From: Rhizophagus sp. LPA8_4_AMF
Taxonomy: Eukaryota; Glomeromycota; Glomeromycetes; Glomerales; Glomeraceae
Direction: 5' to 3'
Length of the DNA stretch: 23,345 nucleotides
Assembly (NCBI GenBank): GCA_021464525.1
Contig: JADRCO010001032.1
Location: 1 to 23,345 of the forward strand
Position numbers and translations under genes: made by a program. Below, in pieces: positions 1 through 9,463 of the stretch (position 1 is its first letter; the number at the start of each line of letters is the position of its first letter). The notes beneath the pieces are model-generated. The model ran no database searches and was not told the origin of the DNA. It worked only from the letters and a program-made list of their open reading frames with translations.

Positions 1-340
1 GATAGGAAAGGATAAGAAAATGGAGGAATCAATTTTTATACTTTTCTTTTATTAACTTTGATTATGAGTAATTATGACTCATACAAATATTACATCATTG
101 ATAATACGAAGAAAAGAGGAATCTTAAAGAAAGAAATTGAAGAATTATTAGATTAGAAATGTAGTACAGAGTAAAAATTTTATATATAAAGGCAGTAAAT
201 TCGCCTTTCCCTAAAAATATATATGTATGTGCTTTAATAATAATAAAATAATCGATAACATGGGTGGGAGAGTTAGCTTCATATCCTACCGAGTATCGAA
301 TACCCAAACGATTAGAGTAAACCTGTTTCGTTGTCTTTGA

Positions 341-1075
341 TCACCACATATGATAAACTTTGTTGGCATGATATTGTTGATTATTTCGTATCGAACGAGG
401 AGAAACACTAGTAGTAGAACCACTAGTCCCGTTACAAATAGTTTGAAAAAACTGTTTTTGGTGCATAATACAAGCACGTCGTTGGTGAGACATAATAAAA
501 GGGCTGGGAATGCAGCACGCCTGAGTAGGATTACTATGAGAAAGGGTCGTCATCAGATTAAATCTTGAAGGAGCAACAACATGGTTGCAAGGGGTAAAAA
601 TACCAAAGTGAAATCTATATTTCTTATAAGAAAATTTAAAAAAAGTTTGAGTAGAATAATTTCTATTACATAAGGAAGAACCACGTAATGAAATAAAAGT
701 GATTCTTTCCAGAAGCTTTGAGCGTATGAAATCAAAAAATTTATCTTGGATACGGCGTGGTAATACCTTTTGATGTGAAAAAAAATATGTAAGCATAATA
801 CTAATTTGGTATTTAACATTTGAAAACAAACTCGTGGAACTATATCTAACAGGAGTTGTGTTCATAAGATAATCATTTGTAAAAATTTTTAAATGAAGAT
901 GATTGGTACAAGCTGATTGATCAGCAAGCTGAAAAAAGTAACATTTTGAACGCTGACATTTGTAGATTGTATTAAAACCAGATCTAGTAGAATTAGGCAC
1001 GTGAAATTTTTCCAGGAATACCTGAATGGGGTTTTTTATCGCCGACAGCGAAAATGAAGAATTTTTACAAGACAT
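341..1075 (-). CDS. Hypothetical protein, 244 aa, unrecognised
   Basis: This is the longest open frame in the window. At this base composition a stop is expected roughly every 11-12 codons, so 244 open codons are very unlikely by chance, and the frame is visibly richer in G+C than its flanks. I do not recognise a family. The protein is rich in Ser, Phe, Arg, His and Cys. It has a Cys/His-rich patch near residues 39-62 (IYKCQRSKC, then SACTNHLHLK) that could bind a metal but matches no zinc-finger spacing I know. There is no clear signal peptide or membrane segment. The start is the first ATG after an A/T-rich leader (ATGTCTTGTAAAAATTC on the minus strand), and the frame ends in TGA straight after HMW. 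Frames at 350-568 (+) and 553-819 (-) lie inside it and look like shadows. It could be an orphan gene, one exon of a larger gene, or part of an unrecognised repeat. Confidence 0.5.
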   Translation of the reverse strand: MSCKNSSFSLSAIKNPIQVFLEKFHVPNSTRSGFNTIYKCQRSKCYFFQLADQSACTNHLHLKIFTNDYLMNTTPVRYSSTSLFSNVKYQISIMLTYFFSHQKVLPRRIQDKFFDFIRSKLLERITFISLRGSSLCNRNYSTQTFFKFSYKKYRFHFGIFTPCNHVVAPSRFNLMTTLSHSNPTQACCIPSPFIMSHQRRACIMHQKQFFQTICNGTSGSTTSVSPRSIRNNQQYHANKVYHMW

Positions 1076-1233
1076 GAAAATATTTTAAAAATGTTTGTAA
1101 AAATAAAAAAATGAAAAAACTTTGCTCAAAATGAAACAAAAAGTGTAAAAATAAGGAGAAATATCCTAAATATTTATAAAAAGTAAAAGACAGACAACGT
1201 CTTGATAAAAGACAAAGAGGCTATAAAAGCTCA

Positions 1234-1257
1234 AAAGTAGGGAAAAAAAACTACTTT
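1234..1257. repeat. Hairpin with A-rich loop
   Basis: Perfect 7-bp arms AAAGTAG and CTACTTT flank the 10-nt loop GGAAAAAAAA. It lies about 160 bp upstream of the start of the minus-strand 244-aa ORF. A regulatory or terminator role is possible but not shown. Confidence 0.4.
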
Positions 1258-1281
1258 CGAAAAAAAATAAAAGAAAATAAA

Positions 1282-1330
1282 ATAAGGAGGACTTTCCGTT
1301 AGAGGCCACCCCGTGGTCCTCTCTCCTTAT
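1282..1330. repeat. Nested imperfect palindrome, GC-rich core
   Basis: An outer pair (ATAAGGAGGAC against GTCCTCTCTCCTTAT, with 4 extra bases) encloses an inner pair (GAGGCCAC against GTGGTCCTC, one bulge). This is a small G+C-rich island in otherwise A-rich DNA, about 210-255 bp upstream of the 244-aa ORF. It could be a protein-binding site or the scar or end of a small element. Confidence 0.4.
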
Positions 1331-1914
1331 CCTTATCCAAAAGGAAAAAAAAGCAACGAAAAAAATAAAATATAAAAATTACTGCAGTTTTTTAACAAAT
1401 AAAACGGAAAGGGGAAAGAGTTTTTTTTTTTTTTCATGTAAAATAGTTTACGTTACATGTTGCAGAATTATAAATAAAAGATTACAAATCATATGACATG
1501 TGCTGTATAAATTGTTACTTATAAACTCTGGTCAAAATTATGATAATTCTGGTCATGCTTTTGTTCCCAGATTGTTGATCCTTTAAGTAATGTCATTTTA
1601 TTTATTTTAAATTTTTTAATCAAATAATCTTTGTGCAATCAATCATTCTTATGCATCGTATGACTAAACCAAGATGGAATAGGTTAAAAAGAAACCTAAA
1701 ATCATAAAATCATGGAAAATATTTTAGAAATTAATTTTTTTTTGCCATTGTGATTTATTAAATTTAAACAAAATCTATCTTGAAAAAAGAAATTTTTATT
1801 AATCCACTAAAATATCTATTCGGGATATCAATATTAGGAAATTAGAATATTTGGGAAGGGTTCACCACAAATCTAACAATCATAATACCGACAGTCTACA
1901 ATCCCAACACCAAA

Positions 1915-1983
1915 ATCCTGATAAACCTAAATCCCAGTTGAAATGATATCCTGACTGTTAAAAATCTTGACAACCAAAATCCC
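1915..1983 (+). repeat. Left inverted repeat of the FLYWCH element
   Basis: It pairs with 2561-2642 in inverted orientation. The blocks ATCCTGAYAAACCYAAATCC and ATCTTGACARCCAAAATCCC are conserved at the two ends of the arm. It ends about 30 bp before the stop codon of the FLYWCH ORF. Confidence 0.6.
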
Positions 1984-2014
1984 AAAATTTTTTTTAAAAA
2001 AATTTTCAATTAAT

Positions 2015-2344
2015 TTAAAAATGCTGTGGTGAAGTAACAGATCTTAATTTATACAATATGGGCTTCTCTATCATTTTCCTGGCTCGCTTTTTGACTTCTT
2101 CAACAGCTCTTGCAACACTAGCACTACTTGCTTGAGGTGCATGGTTATGAGCAGCAAAATTAATAAGATAGTGCAAATTATTATGTAATAAAGTTGTTGC
2201 CCGGCCTTTGCATCCTTCTGACTTTCTTCTTTCACAACACCAATAATATTCATCCCTATTTCGTTCTTTTGGCATCAAATATCCACGAACATTTATTTTA
2301 TTATTTCCTTTTTGTGATGGTACAAGTTCACAAAACTCGCTCAT
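2015..2344 (-). CDS. FLYWCH-type zinc-finger protein, 109 aa
   Basis: A single FLYWCH domain spans about residues 4-68. The visible landmarks are the GYLM strand (21-24), the aromatic-Trp-Cys core YYWCC (33-37), Cys45 in GCKGRATT, and the His pair in HNH (66-68). The Cys/Cys/His/His set fits the family's zinc ligands. Residues about 69-94 are a predicted basic helix (ARAVEEVKKRARKMIEK), after which the protein stops with VTSPQHF. FLYWCH domains bind DNA or protein, and in MULE-type transposases one precedes the catalytic domain; no catalytic domain follows here. The start is the first ATG, preceded by a run of A, and no in-frame codon favours a longer form. The ORF lies inside an inverted-repeat element. 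It may be an intact domesticated fragment, a transposition regulator, or the remains of a deleted transposase. Confidence 0.75.
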   Translation of the reverse strand: MSEFCELVPSQKGNNKINVRGYLMPKERNRDEYYWCCERRKSEGCKGRATTLLHNNLHYLINFAAHNHAPQASSASVARAVEEVKKRARKMIEKPILYKLRSVTSPQHF

Positions 2345-2560
2345 TTTTTTTTAAGAAAAAAATAAATATTCTCAAATAATATACTTAATAAAAAATATTA
2401 CAATAAAAAAAAGGAAAAATCTTCCTTATTTCCTTATTTTAATTAAGAGGACCGTGTACAGTATATTACTACTAGATTACTAGTCCATCCTTTGTCTACC
2501 AAAATTAGAAACAATCGCATAAATTAACCAACCTCAAACTCATCTGATTGAATCTCAGTC

Positions 2561-2642
2561 GGGATTTTGGCTGTCAAGATTTATTATCGGAACCTGCGAC
2601 TGTCAGGATTATGACTCAATCAGGATTTGGGTTTGTCAGGAT
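2561..2642 (-). repeat. Right inverted repeat of the FLYWCH element
   Basis: Inverted partner of 1915-1983. It also contains three spaced copies of a TGTCARGAT-like word (about 2572, 2601 and 2634), roughly 30 bp apart. Subterminal repeats of this kind are typical of transposase-binding regions, but that function is inferred. Confidence 0.6.
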
Positions 2643-3111
2643 ATGCAAATAATTAATCTGAGCAATAGATTCTCATAACATTTGATTATCAAAATGAAAA
2701 TGTGTGGTCAGAAAAAACACTTCTGCAATATTGAAATGACGTAAAGACGATCTTAACATTTGCTAAATGCTAAATCATTTTCATTTGAATTGCTTATAAT
2801 AGAATTTAATTTACTTAATAATTTATATAAAAGTGAGGTCATTATTGTTATCTTAAATAAAAATGATTGTACTTGCAAGAAATAAATAAAACTTGACTTA
2901 TAAAGTTATCAATTCTCTTAGCTGCCAGAGCAAAGCGGAGGACATTATACTATAGGAAGTGTGAAAAATCAGTAGTCATGTGATAGTTTCCGGTTGTCAC
3001 ATCGTTTCATATTTTCAACCTTCTTGACCTACAAGTATTTACGGCAGGCATTTTTTTTATACAGTAAATGTGAAATAAAAAATTTGTCCTGATGTATAAT
3101 AATCAGGATAC
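2643..3111. other. A+T-rich spacer
   Basis: No gene recognised. A slightly G+C-richer patch (about 2920-3050) shows no sustained open frame. Confidence 0.3.
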
Positions 3112-3219
3112 ATGCACACCAGCGATTCTCATCTAAATGTTGGATTAGGTGGAGCTCAGGCACTTAGGATCTTGAATTTTGTACAGAACAGATTATGGCC
3201 CTATCGATCCATGTTTTAA
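3112..3219 (+). CDS. Possible small ORF or exon remnant, 35 aa
   Basis: ATG to TAA, 35 codons, in a patch of near-balanced base composition. The peptide starts MHTSDSHLNVGLGGAQALRI and ends with NRLWPYRSMF. It uses G/C-containing codons (GGT, GCT, CAG, CGA) that are rare in the surrounding spacer. I recognise no family. It could be a real short protein, an exon of a gene with lost neighbours, or a fragment of a repeat. Confidence 0.25.
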   Translation: MHTSDSHLNVGLGGAQALRILNFVQNRLWPYRSMF

Positions 3220-3343
3220 ATTCCATCTTTTTTCCATAAAAGGCTCATATTACGGGATTAATGACTTTATATCATGGAATTTATCGAATCATATACATTT
3301 TCCGTGAATGGATCCGTGAAAGGCTCATTTTTACGGAGTTTTA

Positions 3344-3480
3344 CAGAAATAACGGATAAAATTTTTATAGAGTGGTTTTGACCACTGATTATATGGATAT
3401 TTTCTTTTTTTATTTTTTCAACTTTTCTTTCAATTTTTCAGTTTCCATAATTTTATGGATAATTTTATCCCGTTTTCTCT
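3344..3480. repeat. Imperfect inverted repeat, possible MITE remnant
   Basis: The segment near 3344-3363 (ACAGAAATAACGGATAAAAT) resembles the reverse complement of about 3459-3480 (ACAGAGAAAACGGGATAAAAT), with a few mismatches and a one-base gap. A perfect 6-bp hairpin (AGTGGT TTTG ACCACT) lies between them at 3371-3386. Just to the left, AAAGGCTCAT followed by T/A and TTACGG occurs twice (about 3238 and 3319). This probably marks a decayed inverted-repeat element; its ends are not defined. Confidence 0.35.
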
Positions 3481-4870
3481 GTACTGGTTGTATTTTATAT
3501 GGGACAGACAGGTGCGATCCCTTTTTATAGTAGTGCTTTTGCGTCATTATGTTAGTAGATAGTTGTCTATTTTTACTTCATGTAATTAAGCGTTATTACT
3601 AGAAATGTACTATTTGTATAAAATTGAACCATAAACTATTAATTTTCACTCAAATTCTGAAAAATTTTACCATCATTTTTCATGATATTTAATTAAATCG
3701 TCATGTTTCACAATTTTTAGGAATGCTAATAAGACCCGAAATATACATAAAGTCGGGTGCATCAGAAGACGATTTTCAATCTTCATGCGAGAAGCATTAA
3801 CATGAGTGATGGTTTAGACGTGGATGATGATGATTTTTTGATAATTATTTAAAAAGGGTAGGTTGCGTACAACGAATCAGCAATAACCATGTTGATCCTT
3901 CCTTTCATAGGTAATCCTGGCCGAAAAGTTGGTGCCATTTTAGGAACTGGCCGAAATTATCATATGAAAAATGCTTACAAGTTACAGCCAATAGTAAATC
4001 ATTTTGGCCGTCACCTTACCCCTGAATAGTATCCTAATAATAATAATTTTCGTAATAGTTTCCATTTCCTAGTTAATTTTTACACTTATTTTCGATAAAA
4101 CAATAGCAGATAGATTTTAAATTACATTATTATAATAAATGCTTTACTAAAATATTAGTGGATGATTTTTGTAAAAATTACGGTAATGAATTTCAAGGAT
4201 TTTGAGAGAAATGTAGATAACAAAATAATTCTGGCTAGAATTAAGTTTCTTTACCCTCCAATTTTTTGACTTGATCTTATACTGTATGGATAGTTGGCGC
4301 GTTGTTCGTTTATAAAATTTGATAAACAACAACTTTTACTTACATTTATTATTAGATAAATATTGATAATCAGAAAATTTTGATACTAGTGATTTTTTTA
4401 GAATATTTCTAATGATATAAGTCTTGTTTAGAAATGAGTGGTATAACGAAATAACGAAAAGTACAATTTGTTAAATATACATTATCTATAAAAATCAAAA
4501 ACTATAACTTAGGCATAACGATAAAAAGTTCTGTTTAATCCAAGCAGAAAATCTTTTCATAATGATACATTAAGAGATACAGCAATTAGTTTCTTCTCAT
4601 TGTTGTAAAATTCTGAATAAGATTTTAATTAATAAGGATTTCAACTAATAAATAAAAATGGTTAAAAAAAAAATTGACGTTTCATAATTTTACAAATTTG
4701 TATCACTACTAGTGTTATACCTTTAATAGCTTACCATGGCATAATCATTTTCGCAGCTTAAACCCGTGTAGCGCACTCGTTTATAAATAATTTCTTCATG
4801 CGAATAAACACATTTCCAATACTAATAAATTTTAAGCAATTTATTATTTGTCAGACTCGAATTATAAAAA
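3481..4870. other. A+T-rich spacer
   Basis: No gene recognised. Open frames here (such as a 61-codon minus frame near 4147-4332) have the composition of the spacer and are not supported. One small inverted repeat at 3946-4012 is listed separately. Confidence 0.35.
3946..4012. repeat. GGCCRAAAT-type imperfect inverted repeat
   Basis: ACTGGCCGAAATTATCAT (3946-3963) is mirrored by GGCCAAAATGATT (reverse complement of about 3997-4009). A third GGCCGAAAA copy lies at about 3919. The same GGCC(R)(A/G)AATTA theme recurs at 4986-5005 and inside the MITE at 10150-10287, which suggests related element remnants. Confidence 0.3.
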
Positions 4871-4872
4871 AA

Positions 4873-5130
4873 TGAGAACGAGAAAATACCTGATCAACTC
4901 TTAAACTGATATAATACAGCTGATCAAAAATTTTGCATTAATTGACCGAAAGCAGTGTGGCGATGATTAAAAATCTTTAATTTTTGCCAGAATTAAGGTC
5001 AAAAATATTTTACATTCCAAAATTTCAACGCATCTAGAACATCTTGATTGTGTCGGTCAGCGTATGAAGATGTTTTGGTCTAGCGGCCAAAATTACCTGA
5101 TTTATCAACCGGTCATAGATTCTCGTTCAT
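4873..5130. repeat. Degraded inverted-repeat element (MITE remnant)
   Basis: The left end (TGAGAACGAGAAAATACCTG, from 4873) and the reverse complement of the right end (ATGAACGAGAATCTATGACC, ending near 5130) share ATGA(GA)ACGAGAA, and both continue into a TGATCAA / TTGATAAA-like segment. The interior holds GCCAGAATTAAGGTCAAAAA at 4986-5005, very close to GCCGGAATTACGGTCAAAAA inside the 10150-10287 MITE (17 of 20 positions). No coding content is visible. Confidence 0.4.
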
Positions 5131-6457
5131 TATTAAACTTAGTTCTTTTAAAAAATAGGGATTTATAATTCGTTTTAAAATATGTATTGGCTTAGTTGAG
5201 CGTAGAAAGTTAGAAACATTTATAGTAAGTGTTATAAAATCTAATAAAGACTGCACAGATATTGTTGAATTCTAAAATATTACGAAGGAGATCGATAATT
5301 TAATGAATAAAAATTCATTAACTTTTTATTAAAATAGGATGACTTATAAAGAAATGACATAAAGACATATGTTTCGTATTGGTGTATAAATATAAATCAG
5401 AATTAAACCATTTTAAGTTACATTTCGTCATGTCTTTTAAAATAACGTATTTAAATGATTTACGATAACCTCTAATTATTGCTTTAAAATAAAATACAGA
5501 TTTTCTTTTTTTATGATTGTAATCCAATTTAAATAATACTGTGCATCATGTTACAGTTGTTACACCGTTTTAAAAATAATAATTTGTTTGTATTTGATTT
5601 GCATTTCTTTGTGGCTTTTTCTTTTATTGGAATAAATGAACAAAATTTAGGGGTGCATTAACAGCTCTAAAGTTTGCGCCTAAAGGGAGACAATGAAATA
5701 TACGCCCATCTCCTGACTATCAAAAAATGCTTTCACTTTTTACTCCATCAAGTAGTTCATCCTACTGTCAAATATTGTTAAACTGAAACTATCATTTCCA
5801 TTTTTGGATTTGTTATTATTAGATCGAAAAGGAAATTTTCGTAAAATTTGGAAATTATATTTATAAATTTTCGTAATTATAATTGCAAAAAAAAAAAGCG
5901 GAATTAAATTTATCAATATGACCCATAATTATTTACTAGGATGATTCGATTGATTCGTGTATTTCAGGAGCTAATTTTTGTAATGAAGTTGTAAATATAT
6001 TTTCAATACATTATATTAGAACTAAATTTTACGTAATTATTTAAATGTGATGTCGGTCTAAACTCTATAATTTAATCCTTTACGTTCAAAAATTCCAATG
6101 AATGGTATAAATTAAAAAAAATAAAGATAATAAATAATATTTAGAAATTGTTTATTTCAAATATTATAAGAATATGATAATATCGCATATACTATTGTTC
6201 ATACTGTATAAAAACTCCCACTGTACAATAATTTATAATTTTTACAATATCAATACTAGTTTGATCCGACTATTGACAATATAAAATATATATTATATAC
6301 TGAATTATGAATAGAATGAATATATAAGTTTAAAAATGTTTGTTTGAATCTAAAGCTCATTTGCCACTTAAATTTCATTTGAAATTTATATCTCCTCTAT
6401 CACTAATATGAATAAAATATTTATCGGAAATAAGACCCTTATATTTTTTCGATAACG
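5131..6457. other. A+T-rich spacer with one coding-like patch
   Basis: No intact gene. A patch at about 5640-5790 is less A+T-rich, and two frames there read as short protein-like strings on the plus strand (RGALTALKFAPKGRQ, then a 36-codon frame ending in a TAA). It may be a decayed coding remnant, but too little remains to name it. Confidence 0.3.
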
Positions 6458-6676
6458 TTAAGTTGTCCGATTTTTCTTTTTTTTCTTTTGTTTCTTTACA
6501 CACTCGCGAGTTTTAGCATGATCTTGTTTCGGTAGCAATTTATTGAGTGGAGTATTAGAAAAGACGAAGTATTCTTGACTATCGCACATCACCGAGCTCT
6601 TTGTATCATTATTAACTTTTGTCGTCTTTCTACGCTTTGTTTCAGGCAAGCCTAGATAAAAATAAAATGAAGCCAT
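6458..6676 (-). CDS. Possible small basic protein, 72 aa
   Basis: Open from ATG to stop in a segment clearly richer in G+C than its flanks. The protein starts MASFYFYLGLPETKRRKTTK and has a mixed polar middle. It ends in a very basic tail (KQKKKKKNRTT) that could act as a nuclear localisation signal. No family recognised. The opposite strand has a good-looking splice acceptor (TATTAAC, then a pyrimidine tract ending in TTTGTTTCAG near 6641), so the composition could instead reflect a plus-strand intron/exon edge. Coding status is uncertain. Confidence 0.3.
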   Translation of the reverse strand: MASFYFYLGLPETKRRKTTKVNNDTKSSVMCDSQEYFVFSNTPLNKLLPKQDHAKTRECVKKQKKKKKNRTT

Positions 6677-7367
6677 TTTTATTTAACTGAATTAATTTTT
6701 TTGTTCGAAATAAAATTTGTTTAATTTGAAACTTTTTGATAATTTAGTAGGTGGGAAATTTGTCCTTTTTAAATGTTATGAGAATTATTAACGGAATTCT
6801 CACATTATTAAAAGCCGGGATGTGAATGCCATTTAATTCGATAATGTTTACTTAAATTATGCTGATGTGTGACTAAATTGTAAACGGTGATTTGTGTCGG
6901 AAAACAAATAAAAAGAATCTTCGATCATCACCCGATACTATCTTATTACGCAATCTAAATTAATGAAAGAAATAAAGTGAAAGAAAAAAGAAGTGTATAA
7001 AAAGAAAAGGAAAAGTAGGGGATGAGGGAATAAATAAAAGAAACAATGAAATGAATGAAAAAAAAATAAACAGAATACGTAATTGGGCACATGGCATGAT
7101 ATATATTTTGTTATAATTAATGCCTAATATTTTAGAATGATATAGAAAATTAATAACTGCTACGCAACCATTTCGGAAAAATTTGGATATTATTTTTTTT
7201 TATAAAGAGCGTGTATTAATCATAATTTTCTTTCAAAGTTTTGTGTGACTTACATTTTCAGAAATTATTGCTTTGTTACGATTCGTATTATTAATATATA
7301 ATAATGGATGATGTATCTTTCTTTAATTTTATTTAAAAGATAAAAATATACATAAATATAATACAAT

Positions 7368-7389
7368 ACAATATAATATATATATATAT
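7368..7389. repeat. AT dinucleotide microsatellite
   Basis: A short ATA/TA run that follows ACAAT-type repeats at about 7359-7373. Confidence 0.6.
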
Positions 7390-7554
7390 GACACAATTGG
7401 AATACTATAAATTTTCAACAAAGTAAGAAAACAATAACATATGATCTTCATCACGAGGATCCCTAGTTTTTGTTTAAAAAACTCATTAGTAATACAATAA
7501 ACAAACACATCGCGTGACTTTGATTTTCGATTAAATCGTATTTTTTTTACTAAT

Positions 7555-7564
7555 ATCACGTGAT
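7555..7564. promoter_or_regulatory. E-box palindrome ATCACGTGAT
   Basis: A perfect 10-bp palindrome centred on CACGTG, the core recognised by many fungal bHLH factors. No adjacent gene is identified, so regulation is only a possibility. A related CGCGTGAC occurs about 45 bp to the left. Confidence 0.2.
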
Positions 7565-8220
7565 GCGCAAATGAAACCAATTAAAAAGTATTATTTTATA
7601 AGTATAAAACAAAAGCATCACCAATCAAAGTTAGTTTCGAGAACAGATTTTAAAATTTTCACACCAAGAATTTACACTTTTTTTACTGAATTAAATTATA
7701 TTCGATAGACAATAGAATCCATTTCACTAGCATTTCGTGTGAATTTTAATAAGTAAAATTAAATTACAAGGCAACAAAAATTTATTTGATGAAAAATAGA
7801 AAACATTTATTATATGAAATTTCCACACGATAACCTATTAAGCATAGTTTACTAGGATTCACTGACGGGCTATTTAGCGTCGGACAGCTTACGACATACA
7901 TTACCATTTCTTTTAAGTCTTATCTTTCTCCCTATAACAAATGTGAAATTTATGTTATTGTATGACTAATATTCAAGCTGTCTACATAATATTAAAATAG
8001 TAATAGGCAATTTATTAACACGGAATTTACTGGAATTCCATTTTGATGATAATGAAATTTATGTTATCAGATGATGACCCCTCTATTATCACACTTATCT
8101 ACCAACATCCTAAAAACTGATATCGTAATATTATTTTATGGAAAGGCTATTTAATATAGTATGCAACGGTAGGTATGTTACTATCTCAAATGTAATGTTT
8201 AAGGAAAAAAAATGAAATAA

Positions 8221-8506
8221 ATGTCTGCAGCGAAGCAAAGGACTACACAACAAACCACCCTAACGTTACCTCCAAAAAATGGTAGCCAGACTAATCTCAT
8301 GTTGATTATCCATGATATGTGGCGTAATGTTTTTATTTATAAACTGGTTTTGATCAATTTAAAATCAGTTCATTTTAATGAACTTTTTATATTAATTATA
8401 TCAAGCTAACAAAATTAAATCTGTAAAAGGGTGTCATGATGTTCTTTGATATTATGAAGAGTTTCTGAATAAAAAGGGAAAAAGTGTTTACGCTGCCAAG
8501 ATAAAA
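8221..8506 (+). pseudogene. Decayed coding remnant, possibly a BED-type transposase N-terminus
   Basis: An ATG frame starts MSAAKQRTTQQTTLTLPPKN, rich in Thr/Gln/Lys, with a composition unlike the spacer; its last third drifts into A+T-rich sequence before the stop at 8409. About 40 bp later another plus frame (8450-8505) contains NKKGKSVYAAKIK, followed after a frame break by ATRSIKISHSLT. The order (basic Thr-rich leader, then a GKSVYAAK-like strand) recalls the start of BED-finger transposases, but the zinc-binding Cys and His residues are not visible. The family is a guess from resemblance. If correct, the fragment is a truncated, frameshifted hAT-type remnant. Confidence 0.25.
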
Positions 8507-8509
8507 TAA

Positions 8510-8993
8510 AGGCTACTCGTTCAATAAAAATAAGCCACAGCCTGACATAATAAATTATTTGGATATAACCGGAACTATATACAATTCTTTAATTTCTTTA
8601 TAATATGTTTATGAATTAATGAAGGAGAAAATGAAGAGTTAAATCTAACTTTTAATATTGAATTATCAACTTTTCATGATGCTACAGTATTTTACTATTG
8701 AACATGAAATTGGTCATCATATAATAAATTCCATCTCAGAAGAGGATGACTATTCATAGATTATTATAAGAAAATTCATACCGTTCTAAATATGCAGGTG
8801 TGTCTATTTATCTAAACTTGATATTTTGCTCTTTATTTCCAAGTTCAATAATTCAGCAATTACCGTTACAGTAATATACTATATGATGAAAAGAATTTTC
8901 TTCTTTGTGAAGGAATAATTGATATAGAAAATAAGAATACAAGGTATTGGAAATAGTATTATTAAATCTTTAGAACCATGATTAAAGTAAATT
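8510..8993. other. A+T-rich spacer
   Basis: Nothing recognised apart from possible further decay of the fragment to its left. Confidence 0.3.
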
Positions 8994-9014
8994 AAAAATA
9001 CATTTACCGTGTTT

Positions 9015-9203
9015 AGAACGGAAACCGGATTTTTGACTATTGGATTTTGGACGAAATGTATGTTAATACGCCGGCGTATCGTAATTGATTACCGGAAATT
9101 ATCATATGAAATGGACGGGGATCTTATTCTCGAGGATTTGGATTGGAACAAAGCTTTTTCTTTCCAACTAGGTGACCAAGAACCACGACTCGGGGAAACC
9201 TGA
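9015..9203 (+). pseudogene. C-terminal coding remnant inside the retro-insertion
   Basis: About 62 codons are open to a TGA, with good base composition. There is no convincing own start: the frame enters from the target-site junction, as expected for a 5'-truncated copy. The sequence includes GFLTIGFWTKCM, RRRIVIDYRKLSYEMDGD, and an acidic/aromatic end LILEDLDWNKAF with a terminal QEPRLGET. I do not recognise it. It could be the end of a LINE protein or of a cellular protein. A 14-bp perfect palindrome, ATACGCCGGCGTAT, lies in it at 9066-9079. Confidence 0.55.
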
Positions 9204-9457
9204 TGAGTAGCTTGCTACAGTGACGTCGATTTAGGACGAGATTAGGAGGGGCTTTTATACAGTTTAGATTAGATTGATAATTAGATAGTCTAGATTAATA
9301 TAGTTTAGTTAGTTATAGAGTTATACATAGAGTAGTTGTCCTTATATTTGTTCGTGTTCTAGTGTTGCTTTGCAACGCATCCATAATAGTTAGTAGATAG
9401 AGACTTTCTTTATGTATTTCTTTTGTACGATTTACCTTGCTTGCTTGCGTTATTGTT

Positions 9458-9463
9458 AATAAA
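9458..9463 (+). terminator. Polyadenylation signal AATAAA of the retro-insertion
   Basis: AATAAA stands about 20 bp before the A tract at 9482-9489, the spacing expected for a cleaved and polyadenylated transcript. Confidence 0.6.

Larger units (their letters stand above)
1076..1914. other. A+T-rich spacer upstream of the 244-aa ORF
   Basis: No gene is visible. The part next to the ORF (about 1076-1420) is strongly A-rich on the plus strand and holds two hairpins, listed separately. A T14 run at 1421-1434 could be the A tail of a minus-strand retro-insertion, but I see no target duplication. The plus strand carries a good TATA-like word (CTATAAAAG, about 1221-1229), but no plus-strand gene follows it. 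Confidence 0.4.
1915..2642 (-). mobile_element. Inverted-repeat element carrying a FLYWCH ORF (MULE-derived?)
   Basis: About 728 bp bounded by imperfect inverted repeats. The left arm (1915-1983) reads ATCCTGATAAACCTAAATCC and onward. The reverse complement of the right arm (2561-2642) reads ATCCTGACAAACCCAAATCC and onward. The arms stay alignable to their inner ends (ATCTTGACAACCAAAATCCC against ATCTTGACAGCCAAAATCCC), with about 14 extra bases in the right arm. The only ORF inside is a FLYWCH zinc finger on the minus strand. FLYWCH domains are known at the N-terminus of some mutator-like transposases, so the simplest reading is a non-autonomous, internally deleted element. I found no clear target-site duplication, so the outer ends are uncertain. 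Confidence 0.6.
6680..8220. other. A+T-rich spacer with purine tract and weak coding-like frames
   Basis: No supported gene. The plus strand is nearly all purine plus T at about 6960-7075 (repeated GAAA and AAATGAA words). Two short frames are mildly coding-like: an 83-codon minus frame at 7329-7580, Tyr/Ile/Cys-rich and ending in spacer-like sequence, and a 43-codon plus frame between stops at 7834-7962 containing LLGFTDGLFSVGQLTTYI. Neither is recognised. Confidence 0.3.

Noticed and set aside
350-568. 72-codon plus-strand ORF (and the minus frame at 553-819)
   Set aside because: Both lie inside the much longer 244-codon minus ORF and look like its shadows.
1221-1229. Plus-strand TATA box CTATAAAAG
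   Set aside because: No plus-strand gene follows within reach, and such words are common in A+T-rich DNA.
1421-1434. T14 run as the tail of a minus-strand retro-insertion
   Set aside because: No target-site duplication, polyadenylation signal or element body could be identified.
9200-9245. Hammerhead-like ribozyme: CTGATGAG followed by a GTAG-CTTG-CTAC hairpin in the retro-insertion
   Set aside because: The required GAAA after stem II is missing, and no matching stem I/III arms or cleavage site could be placed.
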